From Oscillospiraceae bacterium (lineage in GTDB: Bacteria > Bacillota > Clostridia > UMGS1810): 25,486 nt of DNA. Under the pieces are notes generated by a model, which did not search any database, had not been told where the DNA came from, and was given only the letters and a program-made list of their open reading frames with translations. Positions 1-7,089 of the stretch are shown piece after piece. Each line of letters starts with the position of its first letter. Positions within the stretch are counted from its first letter, which is position 1. The position numbers and the translations under genes are program-made. The stretch spans positions 1 through 25,486 of the forward strand of contig JALEIO010000008.1 of assembly GCA_022769845.1 (NCBI GenBank), read 5' to 3'.

Positions 1-11
1 CCATTGCATTT

Positions 12-84
12 CCACCTTTTTATCAATAAAGTCAATTTTAAATTAATACCAACAAATTATACCATACGTTTTTAAAAAATGCAA
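12..84 (-). promoter_or_regulatory. Promoter and ribosome site of a gene leaving the left edge
   Basis: Read on the minus strand there is TTGCAT (84-79), a 17-base spacer and a perfect TATAAT (61-56). Further on lies AAGGTGG (18-12), followed seven bases later by an ATG at 4-2. This is a convincing sigma-A type promoter and start site, so a minus-strand gene begins at position 4. Only its first codon lies in the window, and nothing can be said about its product. Confidence 0.7.
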
Positions 85-132
85 TAGGAAAATAAAATAT
101 TTTAGCTAATTTTTTAATTTTAACCATATTTT

Positions 133-471
133 TTACACGGCACTTTCCTCAAAGGAGTCATCTGCAAAATAATCATCGGAAAAGTTCTTAAGCTTATCGG
201 GTGCAATATTGTTTTTTGAAAGAATTTCGGCAAAAATATGAATTTCTTCTTCTATTTCGGTAATATCGCACACTCTCGCCTCCTGAACGATGTCATTTTC
301 AAAATAATCGGTATAGTGCTTTACAACGCCAATTCCGTAGCTTTTTTTCAAACCGTTTTCTTCGGTGATTTTTTTGCTTTTCAAAATATAATAATCAATA
401 AAAAAGCATTTGTCAAGATAAGTTATGTCATTTACTGTAACTTTTACTGTTTTGTAAAAAATTTTTTTCAA
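133..471 (-). CDS. Small DUF6514-like hypothetical protein
   Basis: This is a 112-residue acidic soluble protein without signal peptide or membrane segment. The centre carries a Y-G-I-G-V motif (about residues 45-49), then an acidic stretch with D-I-T and an E-rich helix. The end has the pattern L-x-x-N-x-(I)-x-P-x-x-L, followed by a D/E-rich tail. This order matches what I remember of the clostridial DUF6514 family, whose function is unknown. The start is a TTG (471-469) placed 10 bases after a perfect AAGGAGG (488-482). It has its own promoter and so appears to be a single-gene unit. The family call is from memory of the pattern; the reality of the gene is well supported by the ribosome site and promoter. 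Confidence 0.65.
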   Translation of the reverse strand: MKKIFYKTVKVTVNDITYLDKCFFIDYYILKSKKITEENGLKKSYGIGVVKHYTDYFENDIVQEARVCDITEIEEEIHIFAEILSKNNIAPDKLKNFSDDYFADDSFEESAV

Positions 472-507
472 CTACAAACAACCTCCTTGAATTTATCTTC
501 ATTATTA

Positions 508-536
508 ATTATACAATAAAAGGAGTGGTTTGTATA
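508..536 (-). promoter_or_regulatory. Promoter of the DUF6514-like gene
   Basis: On the minus strand TATACA (536-531), a 17-base spacer and a perfect TATAAT (513-508) lie just upstream of the ribosome site at 488-482. The -35 box matches consensus at four of six positions. The rest of the 160-base gap up to the ytvI stop codon holds only AT-rich sequence, and I see no clear terminator for the ytvI operon there. Confidence 0.55.
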
Positions 537-630
537 TATAAAAATATCGCATAAACCGCTAAATTTAAGGAAAAAACGGCATTTTTATCCAATATATATT
601 TATAATTTTGGGTAAAATATGGAAATATAA

Positions 631-1704
631 TCATACCTTGCGATATTTTTCGTTAAAATCAGACGCAGTGCTTAAAAGCTCGCTTATCACAAGTGCCGCA
701 ACGGGACCTAAAATAAGCCCGAAAAATCCTGCGAGTTTATATCCTGCAAACATCGCAAAAAGCGTAACAAGCGGATTTATTCCAAGCTTTTTTCCTACTA
801 TTTTGGGCTCTAAAAGCTGCCTTACAATCATAACTATTAGATAAAGTCCAAAAAGATATGCCGCCTTAATATATTCTCCCGATAAAAGATTTGCCGCCGC
901 CCAAGGAATAAGAACCGTACCCGAACCGAAAATCGGAAGTGCGTCCACAAACGCTGTCAGAACCGCCATTAAAAAAGCGTATTTCATTTTCATAATCAAA
1001 AGCCCCAAAAAAATCACCGCAAAGGTTATGCACATTAAAATAAGCTGCGCGCTCACATAGCCTCCAAGCGCCTTTTTAAGGCAGCTTTTTGTTGTCTGAA
1101 GATATTTTTCCGCCTTTTTTGGCAACAGGCATAAAAACATATTTTCCATTCTTTTTCGATAAACGCAAATAAAATATGTTGCAAGTATTACAACGGCGGT
1201 AAAAATAAAAATATTCGGCACCGCAACCGCAATGCTTTTTGCCGCGTTGAAGGTAACAGCCGTTGCGCTTTTTACAATATCTGAAATGTTGCTTTTGATA
1301 TTTGCAAAAATTTCGTCAATAAAAACCTGCTTTGTAGTGGGCAGATTAAGATAAAATTTATATATTCCGTTTGCCCACTTCGGAATTTTTCCGTTAAAAA
1401 TATCAGGCAGCGTCTGCGAAAAGCTCTGCATTGCAAACACTGCCTGATAAATAAAATTAAATATAAGCAAAATCAGCGATGAAATTATCAAAAGCATTAA
1501 AATTACGATTGCAATGCGTTTCGGAACACGACACCTTTCGTATAAAAGGTCGGAAAGCGGCGTAATCATAAACGATATGAAATACGCAAGAATAAAGGGC
1601 AAACACAGCTTAAATATTATCGGCGTCAAATATATGAGCACACCTAAAAATGCAAAAACATAAACCGATGTCACTATAAAATTTACCGCTTTTTCTTTTT
1701 CCAA
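631..1704 (-). CDS. ytvI: YtvI-like sporulation membrane protein, AI-2E transporter family
   Basis: This is a 357-residue polytopic membrane protein. Hydrophobic segments lie at roughly residues 8-35, 65-90, 165-180, 215-240, 245-270, 280-300 and 310-345, with a long loop around 95-150. That layout is the AI-2E/PerM superfamily arrangement, and the length and the short N-terminal pair of helices fit the YtvI subgroup associated with sporulation. The substrate is unknown. The start is a TTG at 1704-1702: the frame is closed by a TGA a few codons upstream and no ATG lies nearby. The ribosome site is weak (GGATGTGATG). It sits 19 bases behind apgM and is probably co-transcribed with it and ilvE. 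The superfamily is clear, whereas the YtvI assignment over other PerM-type proteins rests on general similarity. Confidence 0.75.
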   Translation of the reverse strand: MEKEKAVNFIVTSVYVFAFLGVLIYLTPIIFKLCLPFILAYFISFMITPLSDLLYERCRVPKRIAIVILMLLIISSLILLIFNFIYQAVFAMQSFSQTLPDIFNGKIPKWANGIYKFYLNLPTTKQVFIDEIFANIKSNISDIVKSATAVTFNAAKSIAVAVPNIFIFTAVVILATYFICVYRKRMENMFLCLLPKKAEKYLQTTKSCLKKALGGYVSAQLILMCITFAVIFLGLLIMKMKYAFLMAVLTAFVDALPIFGSGTVLIPWAAANLLSGEYIKAAYLFGLYLIVMIVRQLLEPKIVGKKLGINPLVTLFAMFAGYKLAGFFGLILGPVAALVISELLSTASDFNEKYRKV

Positions 1705-1723
1705 TACACATCACATCCGATTT

Positions 1724-2935
1724 TTACTTTTTGAGAAATTCATTTAAAAGCTTGTAGCCTTTGTCGTAGTAAATTCCGCTTTTTTTTGCGTTATCCTCGG
1801 TGTATGATGTAATTTCGTTGTTTTTGATATCAGTCGAATCGTACAAAACAAACGGCACGGCATCCCTTGTGTGTGTGCGAAGCGCAAGCGGCGTGGGATG
1901 ATCGGGCAGCACAAGCATTCTGTACTCCTCTCCTATTTTATTCAGTTTGTCGCAAATATATCCAACAATTTTTTCGTCTATTATTTCAATAGACTTAACC
2001 TTGTTTTCAACCTCGTTTCTATGCCCGCACTCGTCGGGAGCCTCAAGGTGAATATATACAAAATCCGCACCGTCGGAAAGAGCCTTTAAGGCAGCGTCCG
2101 CCTTTCCCTTAAAGTTTGTGTTGATATTTCCCGTTGCTCCTTCAACGTCAATGGATTTAAGCCCTGCGCAGATTGCAATGCCCTTTATAAGGTCAACCGC
2201 CGAAATAACCGCTCCGTCAAGACCGTAGAGCTTTTTAAAGCTTTCCAACCTCGGCTTTCTTCCCTCGCCCCAAATCCATATTGAATTTGCGGGGTTTAAG
2301 CCGCGCTTAATTCTGTCAAGGTTAACGGGGTGGTTTTTTAGTATGTCGTAGCTTTTTTTCATCATATCGTAAATGATATCCGCGCCGTCTCCCTTTGGAA
2401 TATAATCACCTATTCTCTGCTCCAAAATATCATGCGGCGGAACAAGCTCAACATTTGTAGAACCGTTTGCCCACACCATAGCGTGACGATAGCTTACGCC
2501 CTGATAGAAGGTAAGAAAATCATTTTTAAACGCGTCGTTAACCGCCTTAATAAGCTCTCTTGCCTCATCTGTTGTAATTTCGTCCGCACTGTGGTCGATA
2601 ATTTTTTTGTCCTCGTAATTCTCCTCGTCGGTAACGGTTACGATATTGCATCGAAAAACAACATCGGTATCCTTTATGTCAACGCCCATACTTACAGCTT
2701 CGAGCGGCGAACGTCCCGAATAATAAATTTCAGGGTCGTAGCCCATTGCGGAAAGATTTGCAACATCGCTGCCGGGCTTTAAATCGTCAGGTACGTTTGA
2801 CACAAGACCGGTTACGCCTTTTGTGCAGAGCATATCCATATTAGGCTTTTTTGCATATTCAAGCGGAGTTTTTTTGCCGAGCGCATCTACGGGATAATCT
2901 GCCATACCGTCGCCCAGCACAACAATATATTTCAT
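1724..2935 (-). CDS. apgM: Cofactor-independent phosphoglycerate mutase, ApgM type
   Basis: At 403 residues this has the usual length of the archaeal-type 2,3-bisphosphoglycerate-independent phosphoglycerate mutases (alkaline phosphatase superfamily), which interconvert 3- and 2-phosphoglycerate using two metal ions. The N-terminus carries the metal-binding G-D-G-M-A-D (8-13). The S-D-V-A-N-L-S-x-M-G-Y-D-P segment (56-68) holds the expected nucleophilic serine and is followed by Y-Y-S-G-R-S-P-L-E-A (71-80). A D-H-P-T-P metal site lies near the C-terminus. Related proteins are often annotated as putative homoserine kinase type II, so a side role in amino acid metabolism next to ilvE cannot be excluded. 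The start ATG follows AAAGGAG (2949-2943). It lies 24 bases after the ilvE stop, so the two are very probably one operon. Confidence 0.9.
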   Translation of the reverse strand: MKYIVVLGDGMADYPVDALGKKTPLEYAKKPNMDMLCTKGVTGLVSNVPDDLKPGSDVANLSAMGYDPEIYYSGRSPLEAVSMGVDIKDTDVVFRCNIVTVTDEENYEDKKIIDHSADEITTDEARELIKAVNDAFKNDFLTFYQGVSYRHAMVWANGSTNVELVPPHDILEQRIGDYIPKGDGADIIYDMMKKSYDILKNHPVNLDRIKRGLNPANSIWIWGEGRKPRLESFKKLYGLDGAVISAVDLIKGIAICAGLKSIDVEGATGNINTNFKGKADAALKALSDGADFVYIHLEAPDECGHRNEVENKVKSIEIIDEKIVGYICDKLNKIGEEYRMLVLPDHPTPLALRTHTRDAVPFVLYDSTDIKNNEITSYTEDNAKKSGIYYDKGYKLLNEFLKK

Positions 2936-2959
2936 ATGCTTCTCCTTTGTGTGTTAAAA

Positions 2960-4024
2960 TCAATCAACAAATGTAATCCAGTTAAGCTTGTCTTCTTTTG
3001 TGCCGCCCTGAATACCGGTAATTTCATCATAAATTTTAGCGGAAACAGGACCGATTTCGCCACCGCTTATAACCATAACGTCATCTTTATAACGAAGCTT
3101 GCCGACAGGCGAAATAACCGCAGCCGTTCCTGTACCGAAACATTCTTCAAGCTTTCCTGTTTTTTGTGCCTCGATAAGCTCGTCAACCGAAACCTTTCTC
3201 TCTTCAACCTCGTAACCCCATTCTTTGCAAAGGGTTATAACAGAATTTCTTGTTATACCGGGTAAAATGCTGCCGTTAAGCATAGGAGTTACAATTTTGC
3301 CGTCTATTTTGAAGAAAATGTTCATAGCGCCGACTTCTTCAATATATTTTCGCTCAACGCCGTCCAGCCACAAAACCTGCGAATAACCGTCGTCGTGCGC
3401 TTTAACCTGTGCAATAAGGCTTGCGGCATAATTTCCGCCTGTTTTTGCAAAGCCCATACCGCCTCTTACCGCTCTTACATATTCATCTTCAATCCAAATG
3501 CCAACAGGCGCAAGACCGCTTTCGTAATATGCACCGCTCGGCGAAAGAATAATTATAAACATATATGTTTTAGAAGGTGCAACGCCCAAAAACGGGTCGG
3601 TCGCAATGATAAAGGGACGTATGTAAAGCGAAGTGCCTTTTTCTGTGGGAATCCAGTCTTCGTCAACCGATACAACCGCCTTTACCGCGTCAACAAAATC
3701 ACTCTCGGGAATTTCGGGAATGCAAAGTCTTTTGTTTGATTCGTTTGCTCTGCGAGCGTTCATTTCAGGTCTGAAAAGTCTTGCTTTGCCATCTTCACCC
3801 TTATACGCTTTAAGACCTTCAAACATTTCCTGTCCATAATGAAAAACCATAGCCGCAGGCGACAAGCTGATATCTTCAAACGGAACAACTCTTGCGTCGT
3901 GCCAACCCTTGCCTTCGGTATAATCCATAATAAACATATGGTCGGTAAAAATATGCCCGAAGCCGAGGTTTTTCTGATCGGGTTTAGCCTTCGGGTTTTT
4001 TGTTCTTTCAATTTTAATTTCCAT
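2960..4024 (-). CDS. ilvE: Branched-chain amino acid aminotransferase
   Basis: This PLP enzyme moves the amino group between glutamate and the 2-oxo acids of leucine, isoleucine and valine. The 354-residue length and sequence fit the larger (type II, mitochondrial-like) branched-chain aminotransferases of fold type IV. The PLP lysine is K194 in G-F-A-K-T-G-G-N-Y-A, and the E-E-V-G-A-M-N block (229-235) follows. Near the N-terminus, Y-G-Q-E-M-F-E-G-L-K-A-Y (63-74) is the family hallmark. The start ATG follows GGGAGGAAG. It heads the minus-strand group ilvE-apgM-ytvI. The leader up to galE is only about 200 bases and holds no T-box or leucine-rich leader peptide that I can see. A CATAAT box near 4060 could be its -10, but the -35 is poor. 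Confidence 0.95.
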   Translation of the reverse strand: MEIKIERTKNPKAKPDQKNLGFGHIFTDHMFIMDYTEGKGWHDARVVPFEDISLSPAAMVFHYGQEMFEGLKAYKGEDGKARLFRPEMNARRANESNKRLCIPEIPESDFVDAVKAVVSVDEDWIPTEKGTSLYIRPFIIATDPFLGVAPSKTYMFIIILSPSGAYYESGLAPVGIWIEDEYVRAVRGGMGFAKTGGNYAASLIAQVKAHDDGYSQVLWLDGVERKYIEEVGAMNIFFKIDGKIVTPMLNGSILPGITRNSVITLCKEWGYEVEERKVSVDELIEAQKTGKLEECFGTGTAAVISPVGKLRYKDDVMVISGGEIGPVSAKIYDEITGIQGGTKEDKLNWITFVD

Positions 4025-4134
4025 ATTTACTTCCTCCCTGCCATAGTATTACCTTATATTATGCAACATTTTTTTAAAAAAATCTACCCTTTTTTTAAAA
4101 TTTTAGTTATTTTCTATAAATAATCTTTTTAATA

Positions 4135-4163
4135 TTTACATTATTATAAAGTTATGATAAAAT
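4135..4163 (+). promoter_or_regulatory. Promoter of galE
   Basis: TTTACA (4135-4140), a 17-base spacer and TAAAAT (4158-4163) lie 66 bases before the galE start, each box one base from consensus. The region between ilvE and galE (4025-4228) is otherwise AT-rich and holds the divergent leaders of the two genes. Confidence 0.65.
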
Positions 4164-4228
4164 TGAATATGCATATGACGTTTAAACCTTAATATGCACA
4201 ATCAAAATTATTAATCGAGGTGCTTTTT

Positions 4229-5233
4229 ATGATACTTGTAACAGGCGGCGCAGGCTTTATAGGCAGCCATACCTGCGTTGAACTTTTAAATGCGGGATAT
4301 GACGTTGTGATTGCAGACAACTTTTCAAATTCAAAACCCGAAGCGGTTAAAAGAATTGAAAAAATCACCGACAAAAAAGTTAAGCTTTACGAAGCAGACC
4401 TTCTTGACAGACAGGCAATGGAAAAAATATTTGACGAAAACAAAATTGACGCAGTTATTCATTTTGCAGGCTTAAAAGCAGTCGGCGAATCGGTTTCGAT
4501 TCCCTTAAAATACTATCATAACAATATAACAGGAACGCTTATTCTGTGCGAGGTTATGGCAAAGCATAACGTTAAAAAGATTGTGTTCTCCTCATCTGCA
4601 ACCGTTTACGGCAGTCCTAAAACCGTTCCCATAAAAGAAGATTTTCCGCTTTCAACAACAAATCCGTACGGCAGTACAAAGCTTATGATAGAAAACATTC
4701 TGCGCGACCTTTATGTATCTGACAACGAATGGTCAATAGCGCTTTTGAGATATTTCAACCCCATCGGTGCGCACGAAAGCGGACTTTTGGGCGAAGACCC
4801 CAACGGTATTCCGAATAATCTTGTTCCGTATATTGCACAGGTTGCGCTTGGCAGACTTGAAGTTTTATCAGTATACGGCAACGACTATCCCACTCCCGAC
4901 GGCACAGGCGTAAGAGATTACATTCACGTTGTGGATTTAAGCAAAGGCCATATAAAAGCGCTTGAAAAGGTTATGGATACAACCGGCGTTGACGCATACA
5001 ATCTCGGCACGGGCACAGGATACAGCGTGCTTGATGTTGTAAATGCTTATCAGCAGGCAAGCGGCGTTAAAATTAACTATAAGATTGCGCCCCGACGCCC
5101 CGGAGATATTGCAGAATGCTATGCAGACCCCGAAAAATCAAAAAAAGAGCTTGGCTGGAGTGCAGAGCGTGACCTTAAGCAAATGTGTTTGGATTCGTGG
5201 AACTTTACCAAGAAAAACCCGAATGGACTTTGA
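4229..5233 (+). CDS. galE: UDP-glucose 4-epimerase
   Basis: This enzyme interconverts UDP-glucose and UDP-galactose with bound NAD, feeding the Leloir pathway and surface polysaccharides. The 334-residue extended short-chain dehydrogenase has the nucleotide-binding G-G-A-G-F-I-G-S (6-13), the F-S-S-S-A-T-V-Y-G block (120-128) with the catalytic serine, and the active pair Y147 and K151 in N-P-Y-G-S-T-K. The C-terminal half carries R-R-P-G-D and the usual G-W tail. I chose the ATG at 4229 because GAGGTG (4217-4222) ends six bases before it; an in-frame GTG at 4220 lies inside that ribosome site. The gene is monocistronic, with its own promoter and terminator. Confidence 0.95.
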   Translation: MILVTGGAGFIGSHTCVELLNAGYDVVIADNFSNSKPEAVKRIEKITDKKVKLYEADLLDRQAMEKIFDENKIDAVIHFAGLKAVGESVSIPLKYYHNNITGTLILCEVMAKHNVKKIVFSSSATVYGSPKTVPIKEDFPLSTTNPYGSTKLMIENILRDLYVSDNEWSIALLRYFNPIGAHESGLLGEDPNGIPNNLVPYIAQVALGRLEVLSVYGNDYPTPDGTGVRDYIHVVDLSKGHIKALEKVMDTTGVDAYNLGTGTGYSVLDVVNAYQQASGVKINYKIAPRRPGDIAECYADPEKSKKELGWSAERDLKQMCLDSWNFTKKNPNGL

Positions 5234-5244
5234 TTTTTATATTA

Positions 5245-5276
5245 ACGGCGGGGGTTAAAAAATCCTCGCCGTTTTT
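5245..5276 (+). terminator. Intrinsic terminator of galE
   Basis: ACGGCGGGG (5245-5253) pairs with CCTCGCCGT (5264-5272), nine pairs including one G-U, around a ten-base loop. A run of five T follows directly. Confidence 0.85.
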
Positions 5277-5299
5277 CATTTTGGAGATGACTTAAATTT

Positions 5300-5869
5300 A
5301 TGACAGAAGAAAACATCACAGACGAAATAACGGAAAAACAAATTAAAAATATAAAATCAGCCGATGATTTTTTTAAAATTTCATCTAACCTATGCAAAAA
5401 TTCGCCCGATAAAGATTTAAAAATCTTTACAACGTTTTGGCAGTATATTCCTGATGAATTTTTATATGACATTTACAAAGAAATTCTTTGCGACAAGCGC
5501 AGATTTAAATTTCACAAGCAGCTCTTTGCGCCGATTGTATGTGAAAAAATAAAAACGCTCAACAAAGATGACATTCTTAATAATGAGAGCCTTTTAAGCG
5601 CCGCCGATTCCGATGGATTTTTAACGGTATACAGAGGGCATACAAATCCGTCGTCACGCACCGCGGCGTCATGGACACTAAACAAAAATACCGCGCACTG
5701 GTTTGGCAAACGGCACGCACTTCTTGCCGGCGAAAACCAATATTACATACTTTTCGGAAAAGTAAATATCGCCGATATTCTTACATATATTACAAAAATG
5801 AACGAAGATGAAATTGTGGTTATGTCAAAATATGTTATCGGCAAAAAAAGAGAATATTTTGATTTTTAG
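5300..5869 (+). CDS. Putative ADP-ribosyltransferase-fold protein
   Basis: This 189-residue soluble protein has no signal peptide. The N-terminal half (1-105) is helical and charged and I do not recognise it. The C-terminal half has the order of motifs expected of an R-S-E type ADP-ribosyltransferase. V-Y-R-G (110-113) supplies arginine 112 on the first strand, and A-S-W-T-L-N (123-128) is the serine strand, followed by A-x-W-F. N-E-D-E-I-V-V (168-174) supplies an E-x-E pair, glutamates 169 and 171. Short proteins with this pattern occur in phages and bacterial genomes. I infer the fold from the motif order only; catalytic activity and target are unknown. A weak GGAG lies 13 bases before the ATG. 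No antitoxin or immunity-like partner is adjacent, and the gene sits alone between two terminators. Confidence 0.65.
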   Translation: MTEENITDEITEKQIKNIKSADDFFKISSNLCKNSPDKDLKIFTTFWQYIPDEFLYDIYKEILCDKRRFKFHKQLFAPIVCEKIKTLNKDDILNNESLLSAADSDGFLTVYRGHTNPSSRTAASWTLNKNTAHWFGKRHALLAGENQYYILFGKVNIADILTYITKMNEDEIVVMSKYVIGKKREYFDF

Positions 5870-5884
5870 TCAAAATATTCTCTT
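5843..5884 (-). terminator. Terminator-like hairpin for mntP inside the convergent gene's 3' end
   Basis: A perfect 15-bp inverted repeat (5848-5862 with 5870-5884) has a seven-base loop that contains the stop codon of the upstream plus-strand gene. Read on the minus strand the stem is followed at once by a run of T (5849-5843). It therefore looks like the intrinsic terminator of mntP even though it overlaps the coding end of its neighbour. Confidence 0.6.
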
Positions 5885-5900
5885 CAGACTGTCAAAGAAC

Positions 5901-5923
5901 CCGGACTTTTTCCGGACTTTTTT
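5901..5923 (+). terminator. Terminator-like hairpin after the ART-like gene
   Basis: CCGGA (5901-5905) pairs with TCCGG (5911-5915) around a five-base loop, and six T follow after AC (5918-5923). The stem is short. Confidence 0.5.
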
Positions 5924-5932
5924 GAAAGTATG

Positions 5933-5959
5933 AAGGGACGGTATTATACCGTCCCTTTT
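5933..5959 (+). terminator. Second hairpin in the convergent gap
   Basis: AAGGGACGGTA (5933-5943) and TACCGTCCCTT (5947-5957) form a perfect 11-bp stem with a three-base loop, and the T run 5956-5959 gives a short plus-strand U tail. It lies directly downstream of the mntP stop codon and may also slow minus-strand transcription. Confidence 0.65.
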
Positions 5960-5963
5960 CATA

Positions 5964-6533
5964 TTAAAAATTAATAACTCCCAAATGCTCCAGCAAAATT
6001 TTAGCACCAATCAAAATTAAAATTATGCCGCCCGCAATCTCGGCTTTGCTTTTGTATCGAAGACCGAAAACATTGCCGACTTTAAGACCCGCCGCAGAAA
6101 AAACAAAAGTAGTTGACCCGATAAACAAAACCGCCGCGCCAATGTTAACGTTAGGCAAAAGCGCAAAGGTTATTCCCGTTGCCAATGCGTCTATGCTTGT
6201 TGCCACCGCCATAATAAACATTGTTTTAAACGAAAACGAGCTGTCGGTCTTTTCGCTATCTTTTGACAGCCCCTCTTTCAGCATATTTATGCCGATTACA
6301 GCTAACAAAACAAACGAAATCCAATGGTCAAACGAAGTTATATACTTATTAAAAAACGAACCGAGAAAATATCCAATTGTCGGCATAAGCGCCTGAAATC
6401 CACCAAACCACGCACCGATAAGCAAATAATGCTTTTTATCAGGCTTTTGCACCGAAAGCCCCTTGCATACCGAAACCGCAAAAGCGTCCATTGATAGTCC
6501 GATAGCAATTAAAAATAACTCGGCAAGTCCCAT
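5964..6533 (-). CDS. mntP: MntP-family manganese efflux pump
   Basis: This is a 189-residue membrane protein with six hydrophobic segments in two repeats of three. Each repeat opens with the family motif: G-L-S-M-D-A-F-A-V-S (12-21, acidic residue D16) and A-T-S-I-D-A-L-A-T-G (111-120, D115). Both aspartates are needed for manganese export in characterised members. I chose the ATG at 6533 because GGAG (6545-6542) lies eight bases upstream; a GTG at 6542 overlaps that site. The promoter leaves a leader of only about 25 bases, too short for the yybP-ykoY manganese riboswitch that controls some homologues, so regulation must lie elsewhere. It is divergent from the cobalamin-riboswitch operon and convergent with the ART-like gene. 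Confidence 0.92.
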   Translation of the reverse strand: MGLAELFLIAIGLSMDAFAVSVCKGLSVQKPDKKHYLLIGAWFGGFQALMPTIGYFLGSFFNKYITSFDHWISFVLLAVIGINMLKEGLSKDSEKTDSSFSFKTMFIMAVATSIDALATGITFALLPNVNIGAAVLFIGSTTFVFSAAGLKVGNVFGLRYKSKAEIAGGIILILIGAKILLEHLGVINF

Positions 6534-6564
6534 AGCAGTCACTCCAACACAAAAATATTTTATG

Positions 6565-6593
6565 ATTTTAACATATTTTTACAAAAATGTCAA
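6565..6593 (-). promoter_or_regulatory. Promoter of mntP
   Basis: On the minus strand there is a perfect TTGACA (6593-6588), a 17-base spacer and TAAAAT (6570-6565), about 30 bases before the mntP start codon. Confidence 0.8.
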
Positions 6594-6639
6594 CAATATT
6601 TTTATTTGTTTTTTATAATTTTTGCATTGTTTTATACTA

Positions 6640-6668
6640 TTGACTTTATAATGCTTTTGGTATATAAT
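6640..6668 (+). promoter_or_regulatory. Promoter of the cobalamin-riboswitch operon
   Basis: TTGACT (6640-6645), a 17-base spacer and a perfect TATAAT (6663-6668) put the transcript start near 6675, about 15 bases before the riboswitch P1 stem. The promoter is near consensus, so control is likely to act mainly through the RNA element. Confidence 0.85.
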
Positions 6669-6689
6669 TTAACATAAATTAAATATTCG

Positions 6690-6896
6690 CACAAAGTGTC
6701 GTTTATGCCGCAAAGATGAGTTTTTCATAAGGCATAATCGGTGAAAAGGGAATGGGGTGAAAATCCCCTGCGGTATCTGTCGCCGTAAGCGCTTGAAAGT
6801 TTTTGCAGCCGTTGACGAAAGTCAGTCATTGGGAAACCGAGAAGGCAGGCGTAAAAACAGTTTTATAGAGTGCAAGCCGGAAGACCTGCTTTGGTG
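6690..6896 (+). ncRNA. Cobalamin (B12) riboswitch aptamer
   Basis: The stretch has the conserved order of a cobalamin riboswitch. There is an early hairpin (ATGCC with GGCAT around 6704-6737), then the GGTGAAAAGGGAA core (about 6740-6752) followed by GGGTGAAAATCCCC and GCGG. Near the 3' end lies the B12 box GCAAGCCGGAAGACCTGC (6872-6889). CACAAAG (6690-6696) can pair with CTTTGGTG (6889-6896, one bulged G) to close P1. Aptamers of this family bind adenosylcobalamin or other cobalamins and normally switch expression off when ligand is present. Whether it prefers adenosyl- or hydroxo/methylcobalamin cannot be told by eye. Confidence 0.95.
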
Positions 6897-7015
6897 TCGC
6901 TTAAAGCTTTGCAGTATAATAGATTTATCCTGTTTGTTGTATTTAGGCGATATTTTTAACTTGTGATGTTATATAGTGTCATAGGTTAAATTGTGATGTT
7001 CGCAGAAAAAATCAG

Positions 7016-7053
7016 ACTGCAGCAATTTTTTTATAAAATTGCCGCAGTTTTTT
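7016..7053 (+). terminator. Riboswitch expression-platform terminator
   Basis: ACTGC-A-GCAATTTT (7016-7029) pairs with AAAATTGC-C-GCAGT (7035-7048), 13 pairs with one mismatch and a five-base loop, followed by TTTTTT (7048-7053). It lies between aptamer and start codon, so the riboswitch most likely works by transcription termination. TGCAGT at 6910-6915, just after P1, could pair with ACTGCA at 7016-7021 as part of an antiterminator. The linker (6897-7015) also carries two identical TTGTGATGTT 10-mers (6961-6970 and 6991-7000). Confidence 0.85.
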
Positions 7054-7089
7054 GTTTTTATAAAAACATTGCAAAGGAGAAATGACAAA

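Noticed and set aside
4220..4228. Upstream GTG start for galE
   Set aside because: The GTG is part of the GAGGTG ribosome site of the ATG at 4229, which also gives the conventional N-terminus M-I-L-V-T-G-G.
4025..4228. T-box or branched-chain leader attenuator in front of ilvE
   Set aside because: The region is AT-rich without the conserved T-box sequence, specifier hairpin or a leucine-rich leader peptide.
6534..6570. Manganese (yybP-ykoY) riboswitch in front of mntP
   Set aside because: The near-consensus promoter leaves a leader of only about 25 bases, too short for the aptamer.
6757..6966. Open frame of about 69 codons on the plus strand
   Set aside because: It lies almost wholly inside the cobalamin riboswitch aptamer and linker, and its composition follows the RNA structure rather than a protein.
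7039..7089. N-terminal extension of the giant surface protein
   Set aside because: It overlaps the riboswitch terminator and lacks a ribosome site; the ATG at 7090 has AAAGGAG and opens directly into a signal peptide.
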